This document shows, one piece after another, positions 26,957 through 36,049 of a stretch of 64,000 nucleotides of DNA; position 1 is the first letter of the stretch; each line of letters begins with the position of its first letter. This DNA is from DATENM01 sp045807725 (GTDB taxonomy: Bacteria > Acidobacteriota > Blastocatellia > UBA7656): the NCBI GenBank assembly GCA_045807725.1, contig JBJMGV010000112.1, positions 1 to 64,000 of the forward strand, read 5' to 3'. The notes beneath the pieces are model-generated. The model searched no databases and had not been told where the DNA came from. It worked only from the letters and a program-made list of their open reading frames with translations. Made by a program: the position numbers and the translations under genes.

Positions 26957-28354
26957 TCAGCGCGTCGCGTTGGCGTTCTCGACTCGCGCCGGCGTCATCG
27001 CTTTGCGCCGCTCTTCGGCACCGCGCTGAAGCGCCTGCGCGGCTTTCAACTTGTCGCCCGCCAGTTCATACGCTTGCGCTGCCTGCGCGTATGCATCAAA
27101 AAGCGTGGGCCGTCGCAGCATTGCCATTTCAAAGCTCGCCGCCGCTTTGACGTAATCGCCCGCTTCCATCTGGGCGCGGCCCAGCCAGTAGGGCGCTTCG
27201 GCATTCTGCGCGTCGCGCTCCGTCGCGGTCGCAAACTGCGCCGCCGCCGCCGCGTAATTGCCTTGATCGAACGCGGCGCGTCCTGCCTTCATCGGGTCAT
27301 TCATTGAAGCCGGATCAGACGCCGACTTCTTCTTCCAATCTGACGCGCGCAGGCCGCCATAAAACGCGCCGCCGATGAGCAACAACACAATCAGCGACCA
27401 GATCAGCCAATGTGACTTGTGTTGATGATCCAGCGCCGGCGCGGCGTCCAGCGTAGCGCGGCGTTCCAACGGTCGGTCATCAAAGCTCGCTTGTCCGCGC
27501 GACGATTTGCCAAAGTCCACTTCGATGCGCTTGCCGCGTCCCGCGCCGCCTTGCGCTTCAGCTACCCGCGCCTTGCCGCGCGGCGTTGCGCGTGACGCCG
27601 CGAGCGGGTCTTCGATAGCCCGCACAATGCCCTGCCGGGCGCGGCCCACCTGCACGACGATAGCCGTCAAGTTGTCGTCCGCGCCGCGCTCGTGGACCAG
27701 GCGCTTCAGTTCATCGGCGGCTTGCTGCGGGTCTTTGAACTGCGCCAGCACGCGCGCGATCTCTTCATCCGACAGGTGGCGATAGATGCCGTCGCTACAC
27801 AGCAGGAAGCGCACGCCGTCGCGGACTTGAATCGTTTTGATCTCGGCATCGACTTCCGCTTCGACGCCGAGCGCGCGGTTGATAACGTTGTTACCGGCGT
27901 CGCGCGCGCCGCTTGCGACGCCGGCGCGCAGGTCGTCGTGATAATCGGTGTGGTCAATCGTCTCGCACGAGAAGCGGCCTTCTTCGAGCCGGTAAACGCG
28001 GCTGTCGCCGACGTGCGCGATGGTTGCGCGGTCGCCTTCGATGTGCAGGAGGGCGACGGTGGTCGCCATTGTTTTGTAAGCCGGGTCACTTTCGGCCATC
28101 TCGAAGATGTCGCGGTTGGCGAACTGGATGGCGCGGCGGATCAGCTCGACGCTTGAGGCGGCGGTGATGTGGGCGAGCGATTCTTCGATAGTCTCGGCGG
28201 CGGTTTCGCTGGCGACCTCGCCGGCGCGCTGGCCGCCGACGCCGTCGAAGACCGCAAACAGCCCGCGCTCGGGCATCGATAGATAGCGATCCTGGTTGAC
28301 CGGGCGTTTGGGATTCAAGCCGCGATCACAAACAAATCCAGCTTTCAACTCCAT
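26957..28354 (-). CDS. PP2C-family protein phosphatase fused to a membrane helix and TPR repeats
   Basis: A 465-residue protein. The PP2C (PPM) domain spans 1-240 with the metal-binding motifs in order: RPVNQDRYL, LFAVFDGVGGQRAGE, ATIAHVGDSRVYRL, FLLCSDGIYRHLSDEEI and ADDNLTAIVVQ. A basic linker (240-312) precedes a transmembrane helix near 313-336 (LIWSLIVLLLIGGAFYGGL). The C-terminal part, predicted outside the cytoplasm, has two to three TPR repeats (AFDQGNYAAAAAQFATATERDAQN, AQMEAGDYVKAAASFEMAMLRRP). PstP of actinobacteria has the same PP2C-TM plan but no TPRs. It should reverse phosphorylation by the kinase next door. GAGAGAGG precedes the ATG at 28354. Confidence 0.93.
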   Translation of the reverse strand: MELKAGFVCDRGLNPKRPVNQDRYLSMPERGLFAVFDGVGGQRAGEVASETAAETIEESLAHITAASSVELIRRAIQFANRDIFEMAESDPAYKTMATTVALLHIEGDRATIAHVGDSRVYRLEEGRFSCETIDHTDYHDDLRAGVASGARDAGNNVINRALGVEAEVDAEIKTIQVRDGVRFLLCSDGIYRHLSDEEIARVLAQFKDPQQAADELKRLVHERGADDNLTAIVVQVGRARQGIVRAIEDPLAASRATPRGKARVAEAQGGAGRGKRIEVDFGKSSRGQASFDDRPLERRATLDAAPALDHQHKSHWLIWSLIVLLLIGGAFYGGLRASDWKKKSASDPASMNDPMKAGRAAFDQGNYAAAAAQFATATERDAQNAEAPYWLGRAQMEAGDYVKAAASFEMAMLRRPTLFDAYAQAAQAYELAGDKLKAAQALQRGAEERRKAMTPARVENANATR

Positions 28355-28693
28355 AGGCCTCTCTCGAAAAGCGACCTGGATTGCGAACGCCTGTCCTGTC
28401 GCCGGCGGCTCGCGTTTACGGACGATTCATTTTAGCATCCCGTCAATCCCTGCGCGATACAGCCCGGCCCTGTCATCATCACGATGGGTTGCTCTCGCCA
28501 AAGTCACAGGTTACGATTAAAACAAAGGAAGAGGCGGTATCCATCCGATCAGCCTGAGCGCGAGACGCAAAGCGCGTCCCGAATTATACAGTGGAAACCG
28601 AAGACCGGCTCTCACTCGTTTGATAGAGCAGATGCCGGCGGTTGTTGATATTGCTACTGAGGCGACGGTGGCCGTTGAAGAAGAGAGACAGTG
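28355..28693. other. divergent intergenic region (339 bp) without a gene
   Basis: The region between the PP2C gene (minus) and the RND adaptor gene (plus) must hold both promoters. I found no tandem repeat, regulator gene or RNA gene in it, and no promoter hexamers good enough to call. Confidence 0.5.
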
Positions 28694-30040
28694 ATGAACA
28701 AGCATGGAGAGTCGAACGCAGGGCACGAAGATTCCAGAATCCTTTCTGCCACATCTATTCAACAAGCCGTAGCCAGAGCGACGGCGGCGGCCTGCCTGCT
28801 GGTTGCGCTCTTTGCCGTCGGCTGCTCAAAGGCGAGAGCCACCGCGCCGCCGCCTGCCGCACCCGAAGTCGAAGTCGCGCAGGTCGAGCAGCGCGACGTG
28901 CCAATCTATAACGAATGGATCGGCACGCTCGATGGTACAGTCAACGCTGATATCAAGTCGCAGGTGACTGGTTACTTGATGACCAAGAACTACACTGAAG
29001 GGTCGTTCGTGAAGAAAGGCCAGTTGCTGTTCGAGATCGACCCGCGCCCGTTCCAGGCGTCGCTCGATCAGGCCAAAGGCGAACTGGCCAAGGCGCAGGG
29101 TCAGCTCGGACAGGCCGAGGCGCAGTTACAGCAGTCGCAGGCGCAACTCGCTCAAGCCGAAGCCAACCAGGGCAAGACGCAGCTCGACGCCGACCGCTAC
29201 ACACAATTGCTCAAGAGCGGCGTGGGAACCAAGCAGGAATACGACAACGCCGTGCAGACTAACCTCGCGGCCAAAGCCAATGTGAAAGCGGCGGAGGCCG
29301 GCGTCAAGACGGCTCGCGCCGGCGTCGAAGCGGCGCGCTCGCAGATCAAGGCTGCCGAAGCGAGCGTGCGCACGGCTGAACTCAATGTCAGCTTCACGCA
29401 CATCATCGCGCCGATTGATGGCATCGCCGGCGTCGCCGCCGTGCAGGTCGGCAACCTCGTCAACCCGGTAAACCCCAACAGCCCGGCGCTCACCACCATC
29501 TCAGCCGTAGACCCGATTCGCGTCTGGTTCACGGCGGGCGAGCAGGAATACCTGAAGACCATACGCGGCACAATGATCGAAAACGGGCACGGCCCGGTGA
29601 AGAAGGTCGAGCTTGAGCTGGTGCTGTCGGACGGCACAGTCTACCCGCACAAAGGGCAGTTTTATATGGCCGACCGCAACGTGGATCAGAAGACCGGCTC
29701 GATCAAGCTGGCCGGCCTGTTCCCGAATCCCGGCAACGCCCTGAGGCCGGGCGAGTATGGCCGCGTGCGCGCCATCATCAGCACCAGAGCCGGCGCAATG
29801 CTGGTTCCGCAACGCGCCGTCACCGAGTTGCAGGGCGGCTATCGCGTCGCCGTCGTCGGCCCCGACAACAAAGTCAGCATACGGCCCATCCGCGTCGGCG
29901 AGCGCGTCGGCTCGATGTGGATCATTGAAGACGGCTTGAAAGCCGGCGAGACGGTTGTCGCCGAGGGCACGCAAAAAGTCAGGCCCGATATGGTCGTGAC
30001 TCCGAAACCCTTCACCGCGTCTACAGCCGAAGCGAAATAA
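28694..30040 (+). CDS. RND efflux periplasmic adaptor lipoprotein (MexA/AcrA type)
   Basis: A 448-residue membrane fusion protein. The N-terminal signal ends in LLVALFAVGC, a lipobox like that of AcrA. The lipoyl half-domains are seen at GTLDGTVNADIKSQVTGYL and AKGQLLFEIDPRPFQASL-like spacing. A long coiled-coil hairpin lies at about 115-210, with strong Q/A/E repeats (AKAQGQLGQAEAQLQQSQAQ). The beta-barrel and membrane-proximal domains follow, with YRVAVVGPDNKVSIRPI and GETVVAEGTQKVRPDMVV near the end. It is paired with the permease at 30154 to form a tripartite pump; the outer-membrane channel is not adjacent and may be the TolC-like protein at 36050. A heptamer-repeat hairpin separates it from the permease gene. 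Confidence 0.93.
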   Translation: MNKHGESNAGHEDSRILSATSIQQAVARATAAACLLVALFAVGCSKARATAPPPAAPEVEVAQVEQRDVPIYNEWIGTLDGTVNADIKSQVTGYLMTKNYTEGSFVKKGQLLFEIDPRPFQASLDQAKGELAKAQGQLGQAEAQLQQSQAQLAQAEANQGKTQLDADRYTQLLKSGVGTKQEYDNAVQTNLAAKANVKAAEAGVKTARAGVEAARSQIKAAEASVRTAELNVSFTHIIAPIDGIAGVAAVQVGNLVNPVNPNSPALTTISAVDPIRVWFTAGEQEYLKTIRGTMIENGHGPVKKVELELVLSDGTVYPHKGQFYMADRNVDQKTGSIKLAGLFPNPGNALRPGEYGRVRAIISTRAGAMLVPQRAVTELQGGYRVAVVGPDNKVSIRPIRVGERVGSMWIIEDGLKAGETVVAEGTQKVRPDMVVTPKPFTASTAEAK

Positions 30041-30042
30041 AA

Positions 30043-30132
30043 GGGGCTAGGGACTGGGGACTAGAGACTAGCGGAAAAAGGAAGCGCTTTGCGCCCCTTC
30101 TCACTAGCCCCTAGCCTCTAGTCTCTAGCCCC
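30043..30132. repeat. heptamer-built inverted repeat between adaptor and permease genes
   Basis: The left arm (30043-30072) reads as 7-mers gggctag, ggactgg, ggactag, agactag. The right arm (30104-30132) is their imperfect complement (ctagccc, ctagcct, ctagtct, ctagccc). It starts three bases after the adaptor stop and ends about 20 bases before the permease start. It lies inside a probable operon, so it could modulate the relative amounts of the two proteins. Confidence 0.88.
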
Positions 30133-30153
30133 TCCTAAGTAAGGATTGAGTTC

Positions 30154-33100
30154 ATGATTTCAAGGTTTTTCGTCAACCGACCGATTGTGGCGATGGTGAT
30201 CGCCATCGTCACGATCATCCTGGGCCTTGTTGCTATGCGCGGGTTGCCGCTGGCACAGTTCCCCTCCATCGTGCCGCCGCAGATCATCGCCGCGACGACC
30301 TACACCGGCGCGGACGCCGTGACTATCGAGCAGTCGGTCGCTACGCCCATTGAGCAGCAGATGAACGGCGTTGACAACATGCTCTATATGCAGAGCACCA
30401 ATGCCAACGACGGCACCATGCAGTTGACCGTGACCTTCGACATCGGGACGGACCCGAACACCGATCAGGTCAACGTGCAGAACCGGCTGGCGCAGGCGCA
30501 GCCCAATCTGCCGGCGGATGTCAATCAGTTCGGCACCACGCTCCGTAAGTCCACGGGATTGCCGATGCTGGTCATCTCGCTGTTTTCGCCGAATAACTCG
30601 TACAATTCGCTGTTCCTGTCCAACTACGCCAACATCAATCTCACCGACGCCCTGTATCGTGTGCCTGGCGTCGGTCAGATTATTCTCTTCGGGGCGAGCG
30701 ATTACGCCATGCGCATCTGGGTCAAGCCCGACTTGCTTGCGAAGCTCGGCCTGACGGTTCCCGACATCACGCGCGCCGTGCAGCAACAAAGCACCGTCAA
30801 CCCCGCCGGTCAGGTCGGCGCGGAACCCGCGCCGCCGGGTAAAGAGAAGACTTACGTTGTGCGCGCGCAAGGGCGCTTGCAGACGCCCGAAGAGTTCGGG
30901 CAGGTCGTCGTGCGCTCGAACTCCGACGGCTCGGTCGTGCGCTTGAAAGATGTCGCCCGCATCGAACTGGGCGCGCAAAACTATCAGCAGATTGGCCGCG
31001 TCAACGGCCAGCCCGGCTGTATCGTCGCCATCTTTCAAGCGCCCGGCTCGAACGCGCTGGCGGTCGCCGACGGCGTGCGCAAGACCATCGCCGACTTGAA
31101 GACGCGCTTCCCGGCAGACCTCGATTACGTCATCACGCTCGACACGACGCTGCCGGTCACCGCAGGCATTCACGACATCATCAACACGCTGTTGATTGCA
31201 ATGGTGCTGGTGTTGCTGGTCGTGTTTCTTTTCTTGCAGAACTGGCGAGCGACGCTGATCCCGATGATCGCCGTGCCGGTGTCGCTGATCGGCACGTTCG
31301 CGTTTTTCCCGCTGCTCGGCTTTTCGATCAACACGCTCAGCTTGTTCGGATTGGTGCTGGCCATCGGCCTCGTCGTTGACGACGCCATCGTCGTCGTCGA
31401 AGCCGTCGAGCACCACATCGAAGAAGGTATGTCGCCGCGCGACGCCACACTGCAAGCGATGAAAGAGGTGTCGGGGCCAGTTGTCGCCATCGCGCTGATT
31501 CTGTCGTCGGTCTTCCTGCCGGTCGCCTTCCTGCCGGGCATTCAAGGCCGCTTGAACAATCAGTTCGCCGTGACCATCGCCATCTCTGTGTTGATCTCGG
31601 CGTTTAACGCCTTGACGCTTAGCCCTGCGCTTTCGGCCCTGCTGCTCAAGCCGCGCCGCGAGAAGCGCGGGCTGGCCGGTCGTTTCTTTGGCCTGTTCAA
31701 TCGCTGGTTCGATAAAAGCACGCGCACCTACGTTCGCTTCAGCCACACGCTGATCCGCAAAGGGCTGATCGCCATGCTCATCATCGGCGCGTTCCTCGCG
31801 CTTGATGGAGTGGTCGGCCAGCGATTGCCGACAAGCTTTCTGCCCGACGAAGATTATGGCTACTTGCTGTTGAACGTGCAGTTGCCGCCCGCCGCCTCGC
31901 TCGAACGCACGGACGCGGTGTTGAAGAAGATCGAAGCGATACTCGATCACACCGAAGGCATACAGGCGTACAACACCATCGGCGGCTTCAGCCTGCTGAC
32001 GCGCGTGTCGGCGAGCTACACAGGCTTCTTCTTCGTCATCCTCAAGCCCTGGGACGAGCGGCGTTCGAGCGAGCTGCAAGCGCGGGCCATCTCGAACAAA
32101 TTGAACGCAGAGATGGGGCCTTCCATTCCTGAAGCCGATCTTCTCGCGTTTCTGCCGCCTTCGATTCCCGGACTCGGAGCCGCCGGCGGCTTCTCGTTCT
32201 GGCTGCAAGACCGCAGCGGCGGTTCTGTGGACTTCCTCGATCAGAACCTACAGAAGTTTCTCGCGGCTTGCCACAAACGCCCTGAGATCGGCGCGGTCTA
32301 CTCGCAGTTCTCCGCGTCGGTGCCGCAGATCTATGCCGATGTAGACCGCGACAAGGTCTTGAAGCAGGGCGTCGCCGTCAACGATGTGTATCAAACATTA
32401 CAAGCGTATCTCGGCGGGCTGTTCCTGAATCAGTTTAATCGCTTCGGGCGTCAGTGGCGCGTCTTCCTGCAAGCCGAAGGGGCCGAGCGGCTGAGCGAAG
32501 ATGACATCAAGCAATACTACGTCCGCAACAACGAGAGCAACATGGTTCCGCTGTCATCGCTGCTGACGACGCGGCGCATCAATGGGCCGGAATACACCAA
32601 CCGCTTCAACGTCTACCGTGCCGCGCAGGTGCAGGGCAGCCCCGCGCCGGGCTACAGCTCTGGGCAGGCGATGGACGCGCTCGAAGAGGTGGCGAAGGAA
32701 GTGCTGCCGCCGGAGATAGGCTACGACTGGGCAGACCTGTCGTACCAGGAAAAGAAAGCGTCGGGCGCAGCCATCACCGGCTTTGCGCTGTCGCTGATCT
32801 TCGTGTTCCTGATTCTTGCGGCGTTGTATGAGAGCTGGTCGCTGCCCATCTCTGTGTTGCTGACCGTGCCGATTGCGGTCTTCGGCGCGTTCGTCGGATT
32901 GTTGCTGCGCGGCTATGATCTGGATGTGTACGCGCAGATTGGCTTGATCGTGTTGATTGGTCTTTCAGCGAAGAACGCGATTCTGATCGTTGAATTCGCC
33001 AAGGCTGAATTCGAGAAAGGGCGCGACCTGATGGATGCGGCGCTCGAAGGCGCGAAGCTGCGCTTGCGGCCCATCCTGATGACTTCGTTCGCGTTCATCC

Positions 33101-33303
33101 TGGGCTGCGTGCCGCTGTGGATTGCGACGGGGTCGGGCGCGTCGGGCCGTCGCATTCTCGGCACCGTCGTCATCGTCGGTATGCTGGCGGCGACGATGAT
33201 CGCGGTCTTTCTGATCCCGGCGACATTTTATGTCGTTGAGAAGCTGTCGGGCAGCAAGCGCCGCACGCTTGAAGCCGCGCCTGAACCCGCGCCCGGCGAC
33301 TAG
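30154..33303 (+). CDS. RND multidrug efflux permease, HAE1 (AcrB) family
   Basis: A 1049-residue inner-membrane proton antiporter, the normal length for AcrB. It opens with MISRFFVNRPIVAMVIAIV, typical of HAE1. The proton-relay residues are intact: D409 and D410 in GLVVDDAIVVVE (TM4) and K940 in LSAKNAILIVE (TM10), at the same numbers as in AcrB give or take two. Two large periplasmic loops follow TM1 and TM7, including the YSQFSASVPQIYADVDRDKV block. It should export hydrophobic or amphiphilic compounds with the adaptor upstream. It is followed by the exported-protein gene at 33416, separated by a 112-base gap. Confidence 0.96.
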   Translation: MISRFFVNRPIVAMVIAIVTIILGLVAMRGLPLAQFPSIVPPQIIAATTYTGADAVTIEQSVATPIEQQMNGVDNMLYMQSTNANDGTMQLTVTFDIGTDPNTDQVNVQNRLAQAQPNLPADVNQFGTTLRKSTGLPMLVISLFSPNNSYNSLFLSNYANINLTDALYRVPGVGQIILFGASDYAMRIWVKPDLLAKLGLTVPDITRAVQQQSTVNPAGQVGAEPAPPGKEKTYVVRAQGRLQTPEEFGQVVVRSNSDGSVVRLKDVARIELGAQNYQQIGRVNGQPGCIVAIFQAPGSNALAVADGVRKTIADLKTRFPADLDYVITLDTTLPVTAGIHDIINTLLIAMVLVLLVVFLFLQNWRATLIPMIAVPVSLIGTFAFFPLLGFSINTLSLFGLVLAIGLVVDDAIVVVEAVEHHIEEGMSPRDATLQAMKEVSGPVVAIALILSSVFLPVAFLPGIQGRLNNQFAVTIAISVLISAFNALTLSPALSALLLKPRREKRGLAGRFFGLFNRWFDKSTRTYVRFSHTLIRKGLIAMLIIGAFLALDGVVGQRLPTSFLPDEDYGYLLLNVQLPPAASLERTDAVLKKIEAILDHTEGIQAYNTIGGFSLLTRVSASYTGFFFVILKPWDERRSSELQARAISNKLNAEMGPSIPEADLLAFLPPSIPGLGAAGGFSFWLQDRSGGSVDFLDQNLQKFLAACHKRPEIGAVYSQFSASVPQIYADVDRDKVLKQGVAVNDVYQTLQAYLGGLFLNQFNRFGRQWRVFLQAEGAERLSEDDIKQYYVRNNESNMVPLSSLLTTRRINGPEYTNRFNVYRAAQVQGSPAPGYSSGQAMDALEEVAKEVLPPEIGYDWADLSYQEKKASGAAITGFALSLIFVFLILAALYESWSLPISVLLTVPIAVFGAFVGLLLRGYDLDVYAQIGLIVLIGLSAKNAILIVEFAKAEFEKGRDLMDAALEGAKLRLRPILMTSFAFILGCVPLWIATGSGASGRRILGTVVIVGMLAATMIAVFLIPATFYVVEKLSGSKRRTLEAAPEPAPGD

Positions 33304-33415
33304 GCGAGCGCCGTGCGGTCTGATAGCGATGCGGCGTTCTTTCTGCCTTCGCGCGGAGTCGCCGGGCGTGTGGTAAGATTTAATCAACGTGGACGACGCT
33401 TTATGGAGGTAGCCC

Positions 33416-34165
33416 ATGCGTGATGAGATCATTCGATCCCACATCCGTGTCGCAACCGTTTTACTTCTGGCTGGCCTTTTCTTGCTGACACAGGCAGGCC
33501 GCGCCATCGCCGCCGACCTGAAGCAGAATCAGGAGCCGGCTGTAACAACGCAGACGCCGCCTGCTCAACCAGCCGAGCCGGAATCAGCGACTCAGCCTGC
33601 CGCCGTTACAGTCGCCATTGGCAACACGGGGCAGGCGAGTTCTTCAGCAACCGCGCAGACGCCGCTGACGCCGGGACAGAAATTCAAGTATTCGCTGCGC
33701 AGTTCATTCAAGCCGCCGACGCCTTACGCGCTGTCGGCGCTGTCGGGCGTCTTCAGCGAAGCGACCGACAAAGATCACGGGCGGCATATGAGCGCCGGCG
33801 ATTTCTTAGCCGACTCGGCAACGCACGCGGCGCGCAGCATGGCCTTTCGCGTGACCGCCAACTTTTTCGAGAAGTTCGCCTTTGCCGCAGCCTTCCATCA
33901 AGACCCGCGCTACTTCCGCTCCGACCGGCACGGCTTCGGGCGAATCGGCTATGCCCTGAGTCGCGTCGTCATCACGCAAGGCGATAATGGCCACAACCAG
34001 TTCAATGCGTCGTTCTTCGCCGGCGGGCTGGTGACGGCAGGCATATCGAATGTGTGGTCGCGCCCCGAAGACCGCACCGTCAGCAGCACCCTGAGCCGTT
34101 TCGGATTGCACGTCGCCTATCGCGGGCTGTCGAACGTCATCCACGAAGTGTTCGGCAAGCGCTGA
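33416..34165 (+). CDS. exported protein of unknown function
   Basis: A 249-residue protein with a signal peptide (RVATVLLLAGLFLLTQAGRAIA, cleavage near AIA-A). A Pro/Thr/Gln-rich spacer follows to about 85. The C-terminal 160 residues (YALSALSGVFSEATDKDHGRHM, FFEKFAFAAAFHQDPRYFR, RIGYALSRVVITQGDNG, GLVTAGISNVWSRPEDRTVSS) look like a membrane-associated or outer-membrane-associated domain with alternating small and aromatic residues. I have seen similar sequences only as uncharacterised acidobacterial proteins and assign no function. GGAGGT is placed seven bases before ATG 33416. A candidate TAAGAT -10 box lies about 40 bases upstream. The terminator at 34221 ends the unit. Confidence 0.75.
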   Translation: MRDEIIRSHIRVATVLLLAGLFLLTQAGRAIAADLKQNQEPAVTTQTPPAQPAEPESATQPAAVTVAIGNTGQASSSATAQTPLTPGQKFKYSLRSSFKPPTPYALSALSGVFSEATDKDHGRHMSAGDFLADSATHAARSMAFRVTANFFEKFAFAAAFHQDPRYFRSDRHGFGRIGYALSRVVITQGDNGHNQFNASFFAGGLVTAGISNVWSRPEDRTVSSTLSRFGLHVAYRGLSNVIHEVFGKR

Positions 34166-34220
34166 TTTGAAATGATCGGCTGTCGGTATTCATCGGCACA
34201 TTGAATATCCGCGCCAATGA

Positions 34221-34263
34221 AAACGGGAGCGCCAATGTTGATTCACTGGCGCTCCCGTTTTTT
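34221..34263 (+). terminator. rho-independent terminator
   Basis: A perfect 14-bp stem (aaacgggagcgcca 34221-34234, tggcgctcccgttt 34247-34260) with a 12-base loop is followed by further T residues. It lies 55 bases after the exported-protein gene. The A-rich foot on the left arm would also allow use on the opposite strand. Confidence 0.9.
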
Positions 34264-34339
34264 CGCAACCCGAATAGCAGGTTTGGCACTGATCTTGCCT
34301 TAATCAATTGCAGGGGACGCATCAAGCGAAGGAGGTTTT

Positions 34340-34621
34340 ATGCACAGGCAAGGATTGGTGTCTCTGATTCTCGCCGCAGGATTAATACTGGTCGGCAGCG
34401 CGCCGGAAGCGATGGCTCGCGCGCATCATCATCACAGTCATCATGCGCGGATGCATCACGCAGACCATCATCATCATCATCACTCGAAGGCGAAGAAGAT
34501 CGCTTCGATTGCCGCGCCCATCGCCATCGGCGCAGCCTTTGGGCCGGCGGGCAGTGTCGGTTATCAGGTCGTCAAACACCGCAAGGCGATCAAGCATCAC
34601 CTGACGCATCATCACGGATGA
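34340..34621 (+). CDS. small histidine-rich exported protein
   Basis: A 93-residue protein with an excellent ribosome binding site (AAGGAGG five bases before the ATG). The signal peptide is LVSLILAAGLILVGSAPEAMARA. The mature part opens with two His-rich patches (HHHHSHHARMHHADHHHHHHS) and ends in KHHLTHHH, with a hydrophobic glycine/alanine-rich stretch between (ASIAAPIAIGAAFGPAGSVG) that could be a membrane-inserting helix. Nearly a third of the mature residues are His, so binding of Zn, Ni or Cu in the periplasm is a reasonable inference; no family is recognised. It is monocistronic, between a terminator and the YncE-like gene. Confidence 0.8.
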   Translation: MHRQGLVSLILAAGLILVGSAPEAMARAHHHHSHHARMHHADHHHHHHSKAKKIASIAAPIAIGAAFGPAGSVGYQVVKHRKAIKHHLTHHHG

Positions 34622-34828
34622 GCGCCTGCGACAACTCCCCCACGACCTGCCTTTCACCCCCATCGAAGCGCGCCGCGAGCAGAGCTTTTGTGAATTGATT
34701 CACCGTCACCAAAGCACGGGCTTGTTGACATCGGGTCGAAGACGCTTTAGAAATATCAATGCCCGTGGCTCCCCTTATCATCGGTCAACGAGAGCTTCAA
34801 CCGTCTCTCGTGAAAGGAAACCTCTTTC

Positions 34829-35893
34829 ATGCGTGTCCATCAAAGCAAGCCCGTTCTTCATCTGTCATTCGCACTCCTGCTCACTGTCATCGCAAGCCTC
34901 AACATACAGGCGCAGCCGCCGCAATCGGCAAAGCCGGCGGCGGGCTATCATCTGCTGAAGCGCATCGAAGTCGGCGGCGAAGGTGGCTGGGATTACCTGA
35001 CCGTAGACAGCGCGGCGCGACGGCTTTACGTCTCGCACGCGACGCGCGTGGTCGTGATTGATCTCGACAAGAACGCGGTCGTCGGCGAGATACCGAATAC
35101 GAATGGCGTGCACGGCATCGCCATCGTGCCGGAGCTGGGTCGCGGCTTTACGAGCAACGGGCGCGACAACAATGTGACGATCTTCGACGTGAAGACGCTA
35201 AAAGTCATCAGCCAGGTCAAGACCGGCACCAACCCCGACGCGATCATCTATGACCCGGCGTCGCGCCGCGTCTTCACTTTCAATGGCCGGAGCAACGACG
35301 CGACGGCGATTGATGCCGCAAGCGGCAATGTCGCGGGCACGATTGCGCTCGGCGGCAAACCGGAGTTCGCCGCCGCTGACGGTAAAGGCACGATCTACGT
35401 CAACATCGAAGACAAGAGCGAAGTGGTGGCGATAGATTCCAACAAGCTCACAGTCAAAGCGCGCTGGCCGCTTGCGCCCGGCGAGGAGCCGAGCGGGTTA
35501 GCGATGGATCGACAGGCGCGGCGGCTGTTCGTCGTCTGCTCCAACAAGAAGATGATTGTGATGAACGCCGACAACGGCCACGTCGTCGCCGACCTGCCGA
35601 CCGGCGAAGGCACGGACGCGACCGCCTTTGATCCTGAAACGAAGCTGGCCTTCAGCTCGAACGGCGAAGGCACGCTGACCGTCATTCACGAAGACTCGCC
35701 TGATAAATACCGTGTCATCGAGAACGCGACGACGCAAAGAGGGGCGCGCACAATGACGCTGGACCCGAAGACGCATATGGTCTATCTGGCGACGGCGCAG
35801 TTCGGGCCGCCACCTGCGGCGACGCCCGACCGCCCGCGCCCGCGTCCCAGCATCGTGCCCGGCTCGTTCGTCGTGCTCGTCTTCGGCAAGTAA
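34829..35893 (+). CDS. exported YncE-like beta-propeller protein
   Basis: A 354-residue protein with a signal peptide (LHLSFALLLTVIASLNIQAQ). The mature part is a seven-bladed propeller of YVTN/YncE type. Repeated blade cores are visible as RRLYVSHATRVVVIDLDKNAVVGEI, RGFTSNGRDNNVTIFDVKTLKVIS, RRVFTFNGRSNDATAIDAASGNVAG, GTIYVNIEDKSEVVAID, RLFVVCSNKKMIVMN and LAFSSNGEGTLTVI. Such proteins are periplasmic and bind DNA, metals or partner proteins, but most are uncharacterised. The C-terminus has a Pro/Arg spacer (PAATPDRPRPRPSIVPG) before the last strand. No operon partner is obvious. Confidence 0.85.
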   Translation: MRVHQSKPVLHLSFALLLTVIASLNIQAQPPQSAKPAAGYHLLKRIEVGGEGGWDYLTVDSAARRLYVSHATRVVVIDLDKNAVVGEIPNTNGVHGIAIVPELGRGFTSNGRDNNVTIFDVKTLKVISQVKTGTNPDAIIYDPASRRVFTFNGRSNDATAIDAASGNVAGTIALGGKPEFAAADGKGTIYVNIEDKSEVVAIDSNKLTVKARWPLAPGEEPSGLAMDRQARRLFVVCSNKKMIVMNADNGHVVADLPTGEGTDATAFDPETKLAFSSNGEGTLTVIHEDSPDKYRVIENATTQRGARTMTLDPKTHMVYLATAQFGPPPAATPDRPRPRPSIVPGSFVVLVFGK

Positions 35894-36049
35894 TGGCTCG
35901 CATTTGCTGGAAGGGTGCGTGCGTAACAAGCTGGTGCTATGATGAATCTGTGGGCGATCTTTAACATGAGTTCAAAGCACCAGGCTGATCGTCGCCACGG
36001 ATTGACTTCGGGCAGAGGCGATGGGCGCGTGGTTTGAACGTTGCACGAG

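Noticed and set aside
30160..32208. A 682-codon open frame antisense to the first RND permease
   Set aside because: The sense strand encodes a complete AcrB-type protein with intact proton-relay residues; the antisense product is Arg/Gln/Asp/His-rich and has no recognisable domain.
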